45,144 nucleotides of DNA from Thiopontia sp964551545 (GCA_964551545.1 CAZKCT010000013.1:1-45144); one strand, 5' to 3'. Numbered from the stretch's first letter, positions 24,763-33,988 are shown. Program-made: numbers and translations. Notes: generated from the letters alone by a model not told the origin.

Positions 24763-25548
24763 ATGGATTCCGCCGTCCCTTACTATCAGCCTCACGCCAA
24801 CGAAATCGAGCTTTTCGAATACGCCTTTAACAACCAGCTTCCAGTACTGATCAAGGGGCCAACTGGCTGCGGTAAAACCCGCTTTATCACCCATATGGCG
24901 GCCCGCCTCGATATTCCACTCAATACTGTTGCCTGCCATGATGACCTCACCGCAGCAGATTTAGTAGGACGACACCTGATTGGTGATGGCGAAACCTACT
25001 GGAGCGATGGCCCACTCACCCGATCGGTTCGCCATGGTGGCATCTGTTATCTGGATGAGGTTATTGAGGCGCGCAAGGACACCACTGTTGTGCTCCACCC
25101 CCTCTCAGATGATCGCCGCATCCTGCCGCTGGATCGTACCGGAGAAGTTCTTGAGGCCCCTGACAACTTTATGCTGGTGGTCTCCTACAATCCCGGTTAT
25201 CAGAATTTCATGAAAGGGATGAAGCCCAGCACCCGGCAGCGCTTCATCTCGATCCGGTTCGACTTCCCGACGCCTGAACTTGAGCGCCAGATTCTCTCCA
25301 ATGAGAGTGGCGCCGATGAGGATGTAGTGAAGCGACTGGTCTCTCTCGGGGGCGCCCTCCGCGCACTGAAAGATCATGATCTGGAAGAGGCCGCCTCCAC
25401 TCGTCTTTTGATCTATGCCGCACGACTGATTCAAAGTGGCTTTAATCCTGTCGAGGCGTGTCGCTGCTCCCTGGTTGAACCACTGACCGATGATCTGCAG
25501 ACTGCCGATGCACTGATGGAGATTGCCCGAGCCACATTCGGGAAATAG
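24763..25548 (+). CDS. norQ: NorQ AAA+ ATPase (MoxR/CbbQ family)
   Basis: 261-aa AAA+ ATPase with Walker A GPTGCGKT (residues 32-39), Walker B ICYLDEV (about 93-99) and a C-terminal CbbQ/NirQ/NorQ domain. With NorD it remodels NorB and enables insertion of the FeB iron. ATG 24763 has GGAG at 8 bp spacing; a TTG just upstream is less likely. The stop codon TAG is formed at the junction with a MITE-like element: the sequence flanking the element restores a TAA stop one base before the norD ATG. Confidence 0.93.
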   Translation: MDSAVPYYQPHANEIELFEYAFNNQLPVLIKGPTGCGKTRFITHMAARLDIPLNTVACHDDLTAADLVGRHLIGDGETYWSDGPLTRSVRHGGICYLDEVIEARKDTTVVLHPLSDDRRILPLDRTGEVLEAPDNFMLVVSYNPGYQNFMKGMKPSTRQRFISIRFDFPTPELERQILSNESGADEDVVKRLVSLGGALRALKDHDLEEAASTRLLIYAARLIQSGFNPVEACRCSLVEPLTDDLQTADALMEIARATFGK

Positions 25549-25814
25549 CACTCCAACCAAGTGATCATTACGGATGCAGCAGGCCGAGAAGCGCTTAGCT
25601 GCAAGACGAACGACTGAAGGACTAGCCTTAGCTAATTCAAAGGAGGACAACGAAGCAGATGAACGCTTATCGACCTGCCCACAGGGAGCTCTCCACACCG
25701 ACCAATACAGCGTTACAACCATTTGACATAGAATGGCTATGTCTGCATGGTTGCGCCTTATCTTGGGCGGTGTGGAAAAACTCTGCACCCACAATGATCA
25801 CTTGGTTGGAGTGC
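25548..25814. mobile_element. MITE-like element with 22-bp perfect terminal inverted repeats and TA target duplication
   Basis: A 267-bp element without a plausible gene. The ends are GCACTCCAACCAAGTGATCA + TT and its exact reverse complement (25548-25569 and 25793-25814), flanked by TA on both sides (25546-25547, 25815-25816), as for IS630/Tc1-mariner-type insertions. The terminal repeats continue imperfectly inward (GG-TGCAG). The interior has a hairpin (CAACCAT, GACATAG / CTATGTC, ATGGTTG; 25716-25753) inside a further CCACACCG / CGGTGTGG stem (25693-25700, 25768-25775). The left end supplies the G of the norQ stop; the right repeat supplies GGAG (25808-25811), 7 bp before the norD ATG. 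No transposase for it is in the window. Confidence 0.88.
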
Positions 25815-25818
25815 TAAC

Positions 25819-27660
25819 ATGGAGGAGCAAGTTGGTGCCTATTGGCATCGATTAATCACCCGCAGCGCCAGCCGTCGCTATCCCGAGGCCGCTGTCTCTC
25901 TGGAAGAGATCAAGAAGACCATTGGCGTGGTCTTCCGCGCGCTTGGTGGGGATGGCGGCCTCAAGGTAGAGGCAAGCTATGCCACGGACCACTTTGGAGA
26001 ACGCACACTGCTACAGAGGATTGCGGGATCTGACAAGCGGGTCCACAGCTCATGGCGAGATGATCGAGCACTGCTTCTACCCCCTACTGTAGACCTCTTC
26101 CCAACCACTGCCCTTAATCGGGACCTCTACCTCTGGCTGGCAATGCTCGCCTCAACCCCATTAGATGACAAGGGGAAAAACTGGATCGAGCAAAACCGGA
26201 GAAACACACTGCTGACCCTGGATCGTTTTCCCGGATTCCGGCAACGCTACCTGCAGATCGCAGAAGCAGCCCTTTCGATTCGCCCCCCACTGGAAAAAGT
26301 TCCTGAATATCTACACCCTGTTGAGACATCGATTCGTTCTGCACTCCTCCACCCAGAAAAACCGATCCCAGAGCAAAAATTGTCGCAACGACGAGTCACC
26401 CCCGTTCCACTCTGGCTGATTCTCCCTCCCGGACAGGTCGCGCCACCAACTCAAGAGGATGCCTCCGCTTCCCCTTCCAACTCAGAACAAAGTGCCACGA
26501 AAGGGACTGAAAAGAAGCGACGCAAGGCGGAACGAACCGAAAACCCTGATGGAAAGAGCGGACTGATCGCACTGCGTATGGAGACGATCTTCAGCTGGGC
26601 GGAGTACGTCAAGGTCGACCGCACCACCGATGATGACGAGGATGAAGATGCCGAATCTCGAGCCGAAGATCTCGACCACCTCTCCATCACTCGTGACCAA
26701 CAGACCTCTGGCAACCGACTCAGGTTTGATCTCGATCTTCCTGCTGCAGAGTATGATGATACGCCACTTCATGAGGGCATCCTCTATCCGGAGTGGCACT
26801 ATAAGAAGCGAGAGTTAATCCAAAACCAGTGCCGTCTGATCCCTTTTCTATCGAAGCATGCCCCCCCAGCCCAACTTCCGGAAAAGCTGCAACAGTCAGC
26901 TCACAAAGTGAGGCGACAATTTGAGGCCCTCATTCCTACACGAACCTGGTTCCGAGGGGAGATTGATGGCGCCGAGGTGGATCTGGAGGCCTTTGTTGAA
27001 TTCAGCGCCAGTCGCCACCAAGAACAGTGTAGCGAACCGGCCCTCTATCGTGACTTCCGTAGCGGCAATCGTGATCTCGCCACACTGTTACTGGCCGACC
27101 TCTCCCTCTCAACCGACAGCTGGATCAACAACCACTCCCGCATCATTGATGTGATTCGCGAGAGCCTTCACCTCTTTGCCGATGCACTCTCCCATACCGG
27201 CGACCGCTTCTCACTCTATGGGTTCTCATCACGCAGTAAAGAGCATGTCCGCTTTCACCAACTGAAAACCTTTGATGAGCCCTTCAATGACCACTGCCGT
27301 GGACGCATTGAGGCCGTCAAGCCTGGCTACTATACGCGGATGGGAACAGCAATCCGACATGCCACTACCCTTCTTTCCAAGCAGCCTGCCAGCCGCCGCA
27401 TCCTGCTGTTACTGACTGACGGCAAGCCCAATGATCTTGACCACTATGAGGGGCGTTACGGCATTGAAGATACCCGCGAGTCCATTCTAGAGGCACGACG
27501 TGAAGGTCTCTATCCCTTCTGTGTCACCATTGATGAGGAGGGTGGAGACTACCTTCCACATATCTTCGGCCCCAGCAGCTATATTGTCATTCGCCGTCCC
27601 GAAGAGCTTCCGCTACGACTTCCTCGGCTCTATGCACAGATTACCCAAGGAAACGGCTAA
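25819..27660 (+). CDS. norD: NorD, VWA-domain cNOR activation protein
   Basis: 613-aa protein with a long helical N-terminal region, a low-complexity acidic and basic linker (about residues 205-290, EKKRRKAERT and DDDEDEDAES), and a C-terminal von Willebrand A domain with MIDAS motif DLSLS (D427, S429, S431). NorD acts with NorQ as the cytoplasmic machinery activating cNOR. The start ATG was probably 1 bp after the norQ stop before the MITE insertion; its present GGAG ribosome site comes from the element's right terminal repeat. The gene is intact. Confidence 0.92.
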   Translation: MEEQVGAYWHRLITRSASRRYPEAAVSLEEIKKTIGVVFRALGGDGGLKVEASYATDHFGERTLLQRIAGSDKRVHSSWRDDRALLLPPTVDLFPTTALNRDLYLWLAMLASTPLDDKGKNWIEQNRRNTLLTLDRFPGFRQRYLQIAEAALSIRPPLEKVPEYLHPVETSIRSALLHPEKPIPEQKLSQRRVTPVPLWLILPPGQVAPPTQEDASASPSNSEQSATKGTEKKRRKAERTENPDGKSGLIALRMETIFSWAEYVKVDRTTDDDEDEDAESRAEDLDHLSITRDQQTSGNRLRFDLDLPAAEYDDTPLHEGILYPEWHYKKRELIQNQCRLIPFLSKHAPPAQLPEKLQQSAHKVRRQFEALIPTRTWFRGEIDGAEVDLEAFVEFSASRHQEQCSEPALYRDFRSGNRDLATLLLADLSLSTDSWINNHSRIIDVIRESLHLFADALSHTGDRFSLYGFSSRSKEHVRFHQLKTFDEPFNDHCRGRIEAVKPGYYTRMGTAIRHATTLLSKQPASRRILLLLTDGKPNDLDHYEGRYGIEDTRESILEARREGLYPFCVTIDEEGGDYLPHIFGPSSYIVIRRPEELPLRLPRLYAQITQGNG

Positions 27661-27966
27661 GGAGTCCCTCTCAGACTGAATGAAATTCAGCCTTCCACCA
27701 GACCTCAACCAAAGCTGTAGAAACGACTCTGATTGGACAAAAACCACCCCGCTCATATGACGATTATCCTTTACCGGTCCAAGAAAAATTGGAGAAAGAA
27801 TAGAGGCTGATTTTTCCTACAATAATTTGATTTCAAAATCACCAAATTTCCATCTATTCGCAATAAAAAATTTATTTGAAACTCACTGTTTTCATTTCCC
27901 TCATCAACAGTAAAATTCGCCGCGATACATAAAGTCCAAGAAAAAAAGAGAGAGGGGAATAAAAGT
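27661..27966. other. AT-rich intergenic region, norD to phosphate genes
   Basis: No gene seen. It holds a short hairpin CTGAAT-GAA-ATTCAG (27676-27690) just after norD, without a T-run, and a palindrome TGATTTCAAAATCA inside an AT-rich tract. No convincing PhoB box was found. An AGAGAGAGGGG Shine-Dalgarno region ends the interval. Confidence 0.4.
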
Positions 27967-28641
27967 ATGGGTAATTACTTTTCAGGGATCTTTGCAAGGT
28001 CTCCAATCAGTCCGCTACAACAGCATATGGCCAAGGTTCAGGCCTGTATTTCAGAGCTCGAAGCACTCTTCGAGTCAGTCATTGAAAAAGATTTCGAGTC
28101 GGTTGAGGCCACTCAACAACGCATCTCCGCACTAGAAAACGAAGCGGATGACCTGAAAAAGGAGCTGCGCCTCCATCTCCCCAAAGGCATGTTCCTCCCT
28201 GTTGCTCGTGGTGACATTCTTAACGTACTCACCATGCAGGACCGCATTGCCAACCGCTCCAAAGATATCGCCGGCATTGTTACCGGGCGAAAGATGGTCC
28301 TTCCAGAGCCGATGGCCGAATCCTTTCTCAAGCTGGTTAGCCGTAGCGTCGATGCCTCTGCTCAGGCACAAGTAGCCATTAATGAACTCGACGAACTGGT
28401 CGAGACCGGTTTCCGCGGCGGTGAGGTGACTTTAGTCGAAAAGATGCTCATCAAACTGGATGAGATTGAGTCCGACACCGACACCTTGCAACGGGAAACC
28501 CGTGCCATCCTCTTTGAATTAGAGCCCTCTCTTCCCCCTGTTGAGGTCATGTTCCTCTACCAGCTCATTCACTGGGCCGGCGATCTTGCTGATCTCGCAC
28601 AGCGCGTCGGCAGCCGACTCCAACTGATGTTGGCACGTTAA
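27967..28641 (+). CDS. DUF47/PhoU-like regulator of the PiT transporter
   Basis: 224-aa all-helical cytoplasmic protein of the DUF47 (TIGR00153, PhoU-like) family. The helical repeats contain the characteristic acidic and charged pattern, for example SALENEADDLKKELR and ARGDILNVLTMQDRIANRSKDIA in the first half and KLDEIESDTDTLQRE in the second. DUF47 proteins are encoded just upstream of PiT-type phosphate transporters and are thought to modulate them. The gap to pit is 11 bp. Confidence 0.9.
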   Translation: MGNYFSGIFARSPISPLQQHMAKVQACISELEALFESVIEKDFESVEATQQRISALENEADDLKKELRLHLPKGMFLPVARGDILNVLTMQDRIANRSKDIAGIVTGRKMVLPEPMAESFLKLVSRSVDASAQAQVAINELDELVETGFRGGEVTLVEKMLIKLDEIESDTDTLQRETRAILFELEPSLPPVEVMFLYQLIHWAGDLADLAQRVGSRLQLMLAR

Positions 28642-28652
28642 GGAGCGACAGA

Positions 28653-29915
28653 ATGGATTACGCAAATACTTACATGATCCTGGTAGTCGTCTTCGGCCTC
28701 TTCATGGCATGGGGCATTGGTGCCAATGATGTTGCCAATGCGATGGGAACCTCTGTTGGATCGCGTGCGCTTACTTTGAAACAGGCAGTTGTGGTTGCCG
28801 CCGTATTTGAGTTCATGGGTGCCTATCTGGCCGGTGGCGAGGTGACCAAGACCATCCGTAAAGGGATCATTGATGCCAACCTCCTCTCGACGATGCCCAA
28901 CGGGGCGGACATTCTGATCTTCGGCATGCTGGCTGCCCTGTTGGCAGCTGCAATCTGGCTGCTGGTCGCCTCCTACTTTGGCTGGCCGGTCTCTACCACT
29001 CACTCGATTGTTGGTGCAATCGTCGGCTTTGCTGCCGTTGGCATCGGGGTTGAAGCGGTGAAATGGTCAAAAGTTGGATCAATCGTGATGAGCTGGTTTG
29101 GTGCGCCAATGCTGGCTGCACTGATCTCATTCATCATCTTCCGTTCTGTACAGAAATTGATTCTCGATACCGACCGACCCTTTGAGAATGCCAAACGCTA
29201 TGTACCGATCTACATCTTCCTCGCCGGTTTTGTCATTTCGTTGGTCACCCTGTTCAAAGGACTCAAGCACGTTGGATTGAATTTTAGTGCCTCCATCAAT
29301 GTTCAACTGGCCATTCTGGTCGGGCTTCTCATCATGATGGTCGGCATCTACTTTATCCGCAAGATCAAAGTCGATGAGGCGGCTAACAAAGATTTCCACT
29401 ACGCCAATGTTGAGAAGGTGTTTGCCGTACTGATGGTGGTCACTGCATCGGCAATGGCCTTTGCCCATGGCTCGAATGATGTTGCCAATGCGGTTGGTCC
29501 AATTGCAGCAGTGGTCAGCGTAGTCAGTAATGGTGGGGCCATCGCAGCCAAATCCGTAATGCCAAGCTGGATTCTGCTACTGGGCGGCATCGGCATTGTG
29601 CTTGGTCTGCTCACCTACGGTGCCCGCGTGATGGCAACCATTGGGCAGAAAATCACCGAACTCACTCCAAGCCGTGGCTTCGCAGCAGAGCTCTCTGCGG
29701 CCTCTACGGTGGTCATTGCATCCGGCACCGGACTACCGGTCTCCACGACACAGACATTGGTGGGTGCTGTACTGGGTGTTGGCTTTGCGCGTGGCATTGC
29801 AGCACTCGATATGCGGGTGATTCGCACTATCTTCATGTCTTGGGTGGTGACACTACCTGCAGGCGCACTACTTGCGATTCTCTTCTTCTTCACACTGAAA
29901 GGAATCTTCTTGTAG
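28653..29915 (+). CDS. pit: PiT-family inorganic phosphate transporter
   Basis: 420-aa inner-membrane low-affinity phosphate:cation symporter with the two inverted PiT signature repeats, GIGANDVANAMGTSVGSRAL near residue 24 and AHGSNDVANAVGPIAAVVS near residue 273, and the VSTTH/VSTTQ motifs (GWPVSTTHSIVGA, GLPVSTTQTLVGA). It forms an operon with the DUF47 gene. A terminator shared with the convergent sensor kinase gene follows. Confidence 0.93.
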   Translation: MDYANTYMILVVVFGLFMAWGIGANDVANAMGTSVGSRALTLKQAVVVAAVFEFMGAYLAGGEVTKTIRKGIIDANLLSTMPNGADILIFGMLAALLAAAIWLLVASYFGWPVSTTHSIVGAIVGFAAVGIGVEAVKWSKVGSIVMSWFGAPMLAALISFIIFRSVQKLILDTDRPFENAKRYVPIYIFLAGFVISLVTLFKGLKHVGLNFSASINVQLAILVGLLIMMVGIYFIRKIKVDEAANKDFHYANVEKVFAVLMVVTASAMAFAHGSNDVANAVGPIAAVVSVVSNGGAIAAKSVMPSWILLLGGIGIVLGLLTYGARVMATIGQKITELTPSRGFAAELSAASTVVIASGTGLPVSTTQTLVGAVLGVGFARGIAALDMRVIRTIFMSWVVTLPAGALLAILFFFTLKGIFL

Positions 29916-29976
29916 GCTTCCTGATCGGTGAACTTCCGGTATCTACCGGGAGGCCAACGACCATTAATCTTTACAC

Positions 29977-30010
29977 CTAAGAGAGCAGCCCTTGAGAGCT
30001 GCTCTCTTAG
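29977..30010. terminator. Terminator between convergent pit and sensor kinase genes
   Basis: Thirteen-bp perfect stem CTAAGAGAGCAGC / GCTGCTCTCTTAG with an 8-nt loop, followed on the forward strand by ATTTTA. It lies 62 bp after pit and 4 bp from the end of the kinase gene, so it can serve both. Confidence 0.82.
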
Positions 30011-30013
30011 ATT

Positions 30014-31327
30014 TTAGCCAATCTCTACAGAGGCAATCACGCGACCGGTACGGCTCTCAAGTGAAACCACCCACCCATTGATGGTTGCCAGATTTTTCAC
30101 AACCGCCAACCCCAACCCGCTCCCTCCCCCTTTTTCAGAACGCGAGGCATCGATACGATAAAAAGGCTCAAAGACCCGCCCCAGCAGCTCATCCGGAATT
30201 TCATTCCCCTGATTGATCACCTCAATACGTACTACCCCTTCCACACCACAATGCAATAACACTTGTAGTGGCTGATCCTGGCCATATTGAACACCATTAT
30301 CCAAGTAGTTAGAGAGAATGCGCTGCAATGCTAGGGCATCCACCTTTCGTATGCACGGTTCAGGCATGTGCCACTCAATCTCTGCCCCTCCACGAACTTT
30401 TCGCTCAACAACTGCGGAAACCAGCTTCACCAGATCAACCTCTTGCTGTTGTCCTGGTATTCCCCCCCGTGCGTACTCAAGCGAATCGCTAATCATCCCA
30501 TCCATCAGGTCAAGATCCTCAACCATGCCCTCCACCAGGTCCCGATCCCGGCCACCGGAGAGCATCTCGACACTGAGACGCATCCGTGCCAGCGGAGTCT
30601 TCAGGTCATGTGAAATACCTGCAAGCAGGGTGGATCGATTTTCAATCATCTCCTGTACACTTTTTACCATCCAGTTAAATAACTGGATCAATGACGAGAA
30701 CTCAGCTGGCCCCTTATCTGGCAATGGATTGGGGTACCCGCCCATACCCATTTCCCCCACCGCCATACGCAGCTCATCAATTGGCTGTACCAGCCAGCGA
30801 GAGAGCAGGTAGACGGATGCCATTGAAACAGCAACCACAAAAAAGAGCACCAGCAGTAGAATCGGAGGGTTGAGACACCCTTCCCGATCTGACAAAAACC
30901 CAATCCGTATCGTGGAATCTTTACCCTCGGTTGGAAGATCCACCCAGTAGTAACCCTGCATAGCCCCATCTTGGTACTCGGCTATCGGCAACGACTTTCC
31001 AAAACGACGCGCCAACTCCTCCTCTACAAAATTCCAGAATGGGATCTTCCACTCCACCTCTTGCAGTGGGCGCTTCCGATCCCCCCCAACCAATACGGGG
31101 GCAAGCTCATGACTTACCCCTGGCCGAAATTGCTCAATATACTCTGGATTCAGGGCTACCAACTCCAGCTTGTCGACAAAGAGCCCAACCTGAGTATGGA
31201 CATTGGGGAGCATCATCTGATTAAAGATGATGGAGAAGGTGATTAACTGTAATAGGAAAGTGACCGAACCAACCAGCAGCATGGTGCGACTGTAGATACT
31301 TTGAGACAACCGATACCAGCGACTCAT
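30014..31327 (-). CDS. EnvZ-like sensor histidine kinase
   Basis: 437-aa inner-membrane kinase: helix (about residues 15-38), periplasmic sensor domain (about 40-152), second helix (153-178), HAMP (about 179-230), phosphoacceptor H240 in AGISHDLKTPLARMR, and a catalytic ATPase domain with N box (NYLDNGVQYG), F box (FEPFYRIDASRS) and G box (GGGSGLGLAVVKNL). Overall architecture and box sequences resemble EnvZ. It overlaps the response regulator gene by 4 bp. The signal sensed cannot be read from the sequence. Confidence 0.9.
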   Translation of the reverse strand: MSRWYRLSQSIYSRTMLLVGSVTFLLQLITFSIIFNQMMLPNVHTQVGLFVDKLELVALNPEYIEQFRPGVSHELAPVLVGGDRKRPLQEVEWKIPFWNFVEEELARRFGKSLPIAEYQDGAMQGYYWVDLPTEGKDSTIRIGFLSDREGCLNPPILLLVLFFVVAVSMASVYLLSRWLVQPIDELRMAVGEMGMGGYPNPLPDKGPAEFSSLIQLFNWMVKSVQEMIENRSTLLAGISHDLKTPLARMRLSVEMLSGGRDRDLVEGMVEDLDLMDGMISDSLEYARGGIPGQQQEVDLVKLVSAVVERKVRGGAEIEWHMPEPCIRKVDALALQRILSNYLDNGVQYGQDQPLQVLLHCGVEGVVRIEVINQGNEIPDELLGRVFEPFYRIDASRSEKGGGSGLGLAVVKNLATINGWVVSLESRTGRVIASVEIG

Positions 31328-32067
31328 GACGCCTCATCCGAAAACAGATAGCCCACACCACGGATGGTTCGGATCAACTCCGGGTGATGGGGGTCTTTCT
31401 CAATCTTTTTGCGAATTCGGGTAATGCGCACATCGATACTGCGATCAAAGGCCCCGTCTACACCATCTTCCAACAGGTCCAGTAGGTGGTCACGGCTCAT
31501 CACTCGATTGGGATGACTGACCAAATAACGCAGTAACTCAAATTCCCCCGTAGTGAGTTCAACAATTCCTTCATTGTTGCGACTCAAGGTGTAACGGTCC
31601 AGGTCCATTTCATACTCCCCAAAATGGATCAACTGGCGACTTTTGGAACGAGGATGACCACCATCAGCACGACGCAGAACAGACTGAATACGGGCCAATA
31701 GCTCTCTTGGGTTAAATGGTTTTGGAAGATAGTCATCAGCCCCCATCTCTAGACCAACAATTCGATCGATCTCCTCCCCTTTGGCGCTCAGGATAATGAT
31801 CGGGATCTCGCTCTCGGCCCGAAGTCTGCGTGCAATCGACAGTCCATCCTCTCCTGGAAGCATCAGGTCCAAGACAATCAGATCTGCCTGAAATTTTTCT
31901 CGCAGACGATCCATCTCTTTTCCATCTTCTGCGGCCTCAGTGAGGTATCCCTGCTCACCGAGATAACGGCTTAACAGCGCACTCAACTTATGGTCGTCAT
32001 CAACAATCAAAACTCTCTTCTGTTCCGCCATATTGTCCATTCTCGCACGGTCTCGATCAGCTTCCAT
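31324..32067 (-). CDS. OmpR-like response regulator
   Basis: Receiver domain (VLIVDDDHKLSALL; phospho-Asp in DLIVLDLMLPGEDG; Lys in LPKPFNP) plus an OmpR/PhoB winged-helix domain (RSIDVRITRIRKKIEKDP, TIRGVGYLF). The frame opens at 32130, but that gives an untypical 33-residue extension; ATG 32067, preceded by GGTGGAGG, gives 247 aa, and ATG 32040 or 32031 would give 238 or 235 aa. It forms a two-gene unit with the EnvZ-like kinase; likely osmotic or envelope control of porins by analogy, target unknown. Confidence 0.88.
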   Translation of the reverse strand: MEADRDRARMDNMAEQKRVLIVDDDHKLSALLSRYLGEQGYLTEAAEDGKEMDRLREKFQADLIVLDLMLPGEDGLSIARRLRAESEIPIIILSAKGEEIDRIVGLEMGADDYLPKPFNPRELLARIQSVLRRADGGHPRSKSRQLIHFGEYEMDLDRYTLSRNNEGIVELTTGEFELLRYLVSHPNRVMSRDHLLDLLEDGVDGAFDRSIDVRITRIRKKIEKDPHHPELIRTIRGVGYLFSDEAS

Positions 32068-32235
32068 TATCCTCCACCCGGCTGAAACAATCACGAAACA
32101 TTGGAGAAATGCTGGCGCAATCTCTTCCATCTAATCTATTAGTCGTGAACCACCACCGGAGGATTCTTCCTCCTCCTCGTAATCTTCCGGTGCTGGGTCA
32201 CCTCGACAAAACTGCTTCTTCACAAGGAGATCGTG

Positions 32236-32340
32236 ATGAACAAGGTAATTGATAAAATCGGTCACTTTATAATGGACCCACTAGGAGAGGGATTCCTCCT
32301 AATGGCTCTAATGTTGCTCTTCACCCTGTTTGTTCTCTAG
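32236..32340 (+). CDS. Putative 34-aa membrane peptide
   Basis: MNKVIDKIGHFIMDPLGEGF followed by LLMALMLLFTLFVL: a short polar head and one transmembrane helix. Evidence that it is real: a strong Shine-Dalgarno AAGGAGA 5 bp before the ATG and a strong terminator at 32382-32415, which together define a tiny transcription unit. Against: the reverse strand also has an open stretch here (see findings). No family recognised. It could also be a leader peptide for the downstream nnr gene. Confidence 0.45.
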   Translation: MNKVIDKIGHFIMDPLGEGFLLMALMLLFTLFVL

Positions 32341-32381
32341 TTCCCCTCCCTCCCTAGGGTACTGACTGGAGAACAACCCTC

Positions 32382-32415
32382 GAGTTCGATAGTGGAATGA
32401 ATCACTATCGAACTC
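32382..32415 (+). terminator. Rho-independent terminator after the 34-aa unit
   Basis: Perfect 13-bp stem GAGTTCGATAGTG / CACTATCGAACTC with an 8-nt loop, followed by TTTATTAT on the forward strand. It ends the small unit upstream of nnr. Confidence 0.82.
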
Positions 32416-32491
32416 TTTATTATAACCACAAGAGCTCACACCGTTCCGCTACACTCTCCTCAATACGGCTCCACCATTCAGGGATCGAGAG

Positions 32492-33988
32492 ATGCGCGCA
32501 CATACCCTTTCACAACCACTCTTTACCACCCAACAGATCTACTCAATCGATCGTCAGGCCGTCGCCAGCGGAACAGCAGGTTACCAATTGATGGCGCGTG
32601 CTGGGCAAGCTACATTGGACCGACTGCGCAACCGATGGCCTGATCTGAGAAAAATCACGCTGTTCTGCGGCACAGGAAATAATGGTGGAGATGGTTATGT
32701 GCTGGCCCGTCTCGCACACCGTAGTCGCATTGAGGTCCAGATTCTGCAACTGGGGGAGCCTGCCACATTAAAGAACGAGGCACTCCAAGCTCACCAAGAT
32801 CTGATCCATAGTGGCCTCACCCCAACTGCCTACACCTCTTCCACCACCATTGAGGGAGAAGTCATCGTGGATGCGCTGCTGGGGATTGGCCTGCAACGAG
32901 CGCCCGAAGGGATATGGGCAGAGGCCATTGAGGCAATCAACCACGCCTCTGTACCCGTGCTCTCTATTGATGTTCCCTCTGGGCTCGATGCCGACCGTGG
33001 CGTTGCGCTGAATCGGGCAATCATTGCGGATCACACACTCTGCATGATCGCCCTCAAGCAGGGGCTGTTTACCGCAGAGGGTCCAGACCATGCCGGCGAA
33101 ATTGAGCTGGCAGACCTTGGTGTCTCCACCCAGCAATTTGAGCAGCCCTCCACTCGACTGTTACAAGCAGAACAGCTTCCAACACTACTACCCGCCAGAA
33201 AGAAGTCATACCATAAAGGGAATGCAGGTCATCTATTGGTGGTTGGGGGCTCTGCAGGGATGAGCGGCGCCGTACGTATCGCCGCAGAGGGGGCACTGCG
33301 CAGTGGAGCAGGACTAGTGACCATCGCAACCCACCCAGACCATGCCTCCTTCCTCAATATCAACCGTCCTGAATTGATGGTCCACGGCATCAACCATGTC
33401 GACCAGCTCAAGCCATTGCTGAATAAGGCCTCTGCCATCGTCGTTGGTCCCGGCCTGGGACAAGGTATCTGGGGGCAGCAAATTCTGGAGCAGATCCTGG
33501 AATATTCACTTCCCACCCTAATCGATGCTGATGGACTTAATCTGTTGGCTCGTAAACCCGACATCACTACGCAAGAGAATTGGTTGCTTACGCCTCACCC
33601 TGGTGAGGCAGCGCGCCTACTCCAGCAAGAGTGCTCAGCCATTCAAGAAAACCGCTTTGAGGCAGTACGCGCACTGCAGTCCCACTATGGCGGCACCACA
33701 ATCCTGAAAGGGAATGGCACTCTAATTCGTAATCCTGCTGGAAACAACTGGCTCTCCCCTCTCGGCAACCCAGGAATGGCGACTGCTGGAATGGGAGATC
33801 TGCTCTCCGGAATTATCGGCGGATTTCTGGCTCAAGGGCTCACCACAGAAGAGGCTTCCATTGCCGGTGTGCTTACTCACGCCATGGCTGGTGACTATGC
33901 TGCGACAGAAGGAGAGCGGGGTATGGTGACCAGCGATTTGCTTCCGTGGATTCGAAAAATCGTCAATCCCGCCAAAATCGCTGTGTGA
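32492..33988 (+). CDS. nnr: Bifunctional NAD(P)H-hydrate epimerase / ADP-dependent dehydratase
   Basis: 498-aa fusion of a YjeF_N epimerase domain (about residues 1-215; CGTGNNGGDGYVLARL, DALLGIG, SIDVPSGLDAD) and a ribokinase-like dehydratase domain (about 225-495; GNAGHLLVVGGSAGMSGA, GNPGMATAGMGDLLSGIIGG). It repairs hydrated NAD(P)H in the cytoplasm. Full length with both active sites. It appears to be transcribed alone, from the 76-bp gap after the terminator at 32415. Confidence 0.95.
   Translation: MRAHTLSQPLFTTQQIYSIDRQAVASGTAGYQLMARAGQATLDRLRNRWPDLRKITLFCGTGNNGGDGYVLARLAHRSRIEVQILQLGEPATLKNEALQAHQDLIHSGLTPTAYTSSTTIEGEVIVDALLGIGLQRAPEGIWAEAIEAINHASVPVLSIDVPSGLDADRGVALNRAIIADHTLCMIALKQGLFTAEGPDHAGEIELADLGVSTQQFEQPSTRLLQAEQLPTLLPARKKSYHKGNAGHLLVVGGSAGMSGAVRIAAEGALRSGAGLVTIATHPDHASFLNINRPELMVHGINHVDQLKPLLNKASAIVVGPGLGQGIWGQQILEQILEYSLPTLIDADGLNLLARKPDITTQENWLLTPHPGEAARLLQQECSAIQENRFEAVRALQSHYGGTTILKGNGTLIRNPAGNNWLSPLGNPGMATAGMGDLLSGIIGGFLAQGLTTEEASIAGVLTHAMAGDYAATEGERGMVTSDLLPWIRKIVNPAKIAV

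Noticed and set aside
25105..25794. 229-codon reverse-strand frame spanning norQ and the MITE-like element
   Set aside because: It is antisense to norQ, shows no recognisable domain and runs into a non-coding repeat element.
27676..27690. Hairpin after norD as a rho-independent terminator
   Set aside because: The stem is only 6 bp and no T-run follows.
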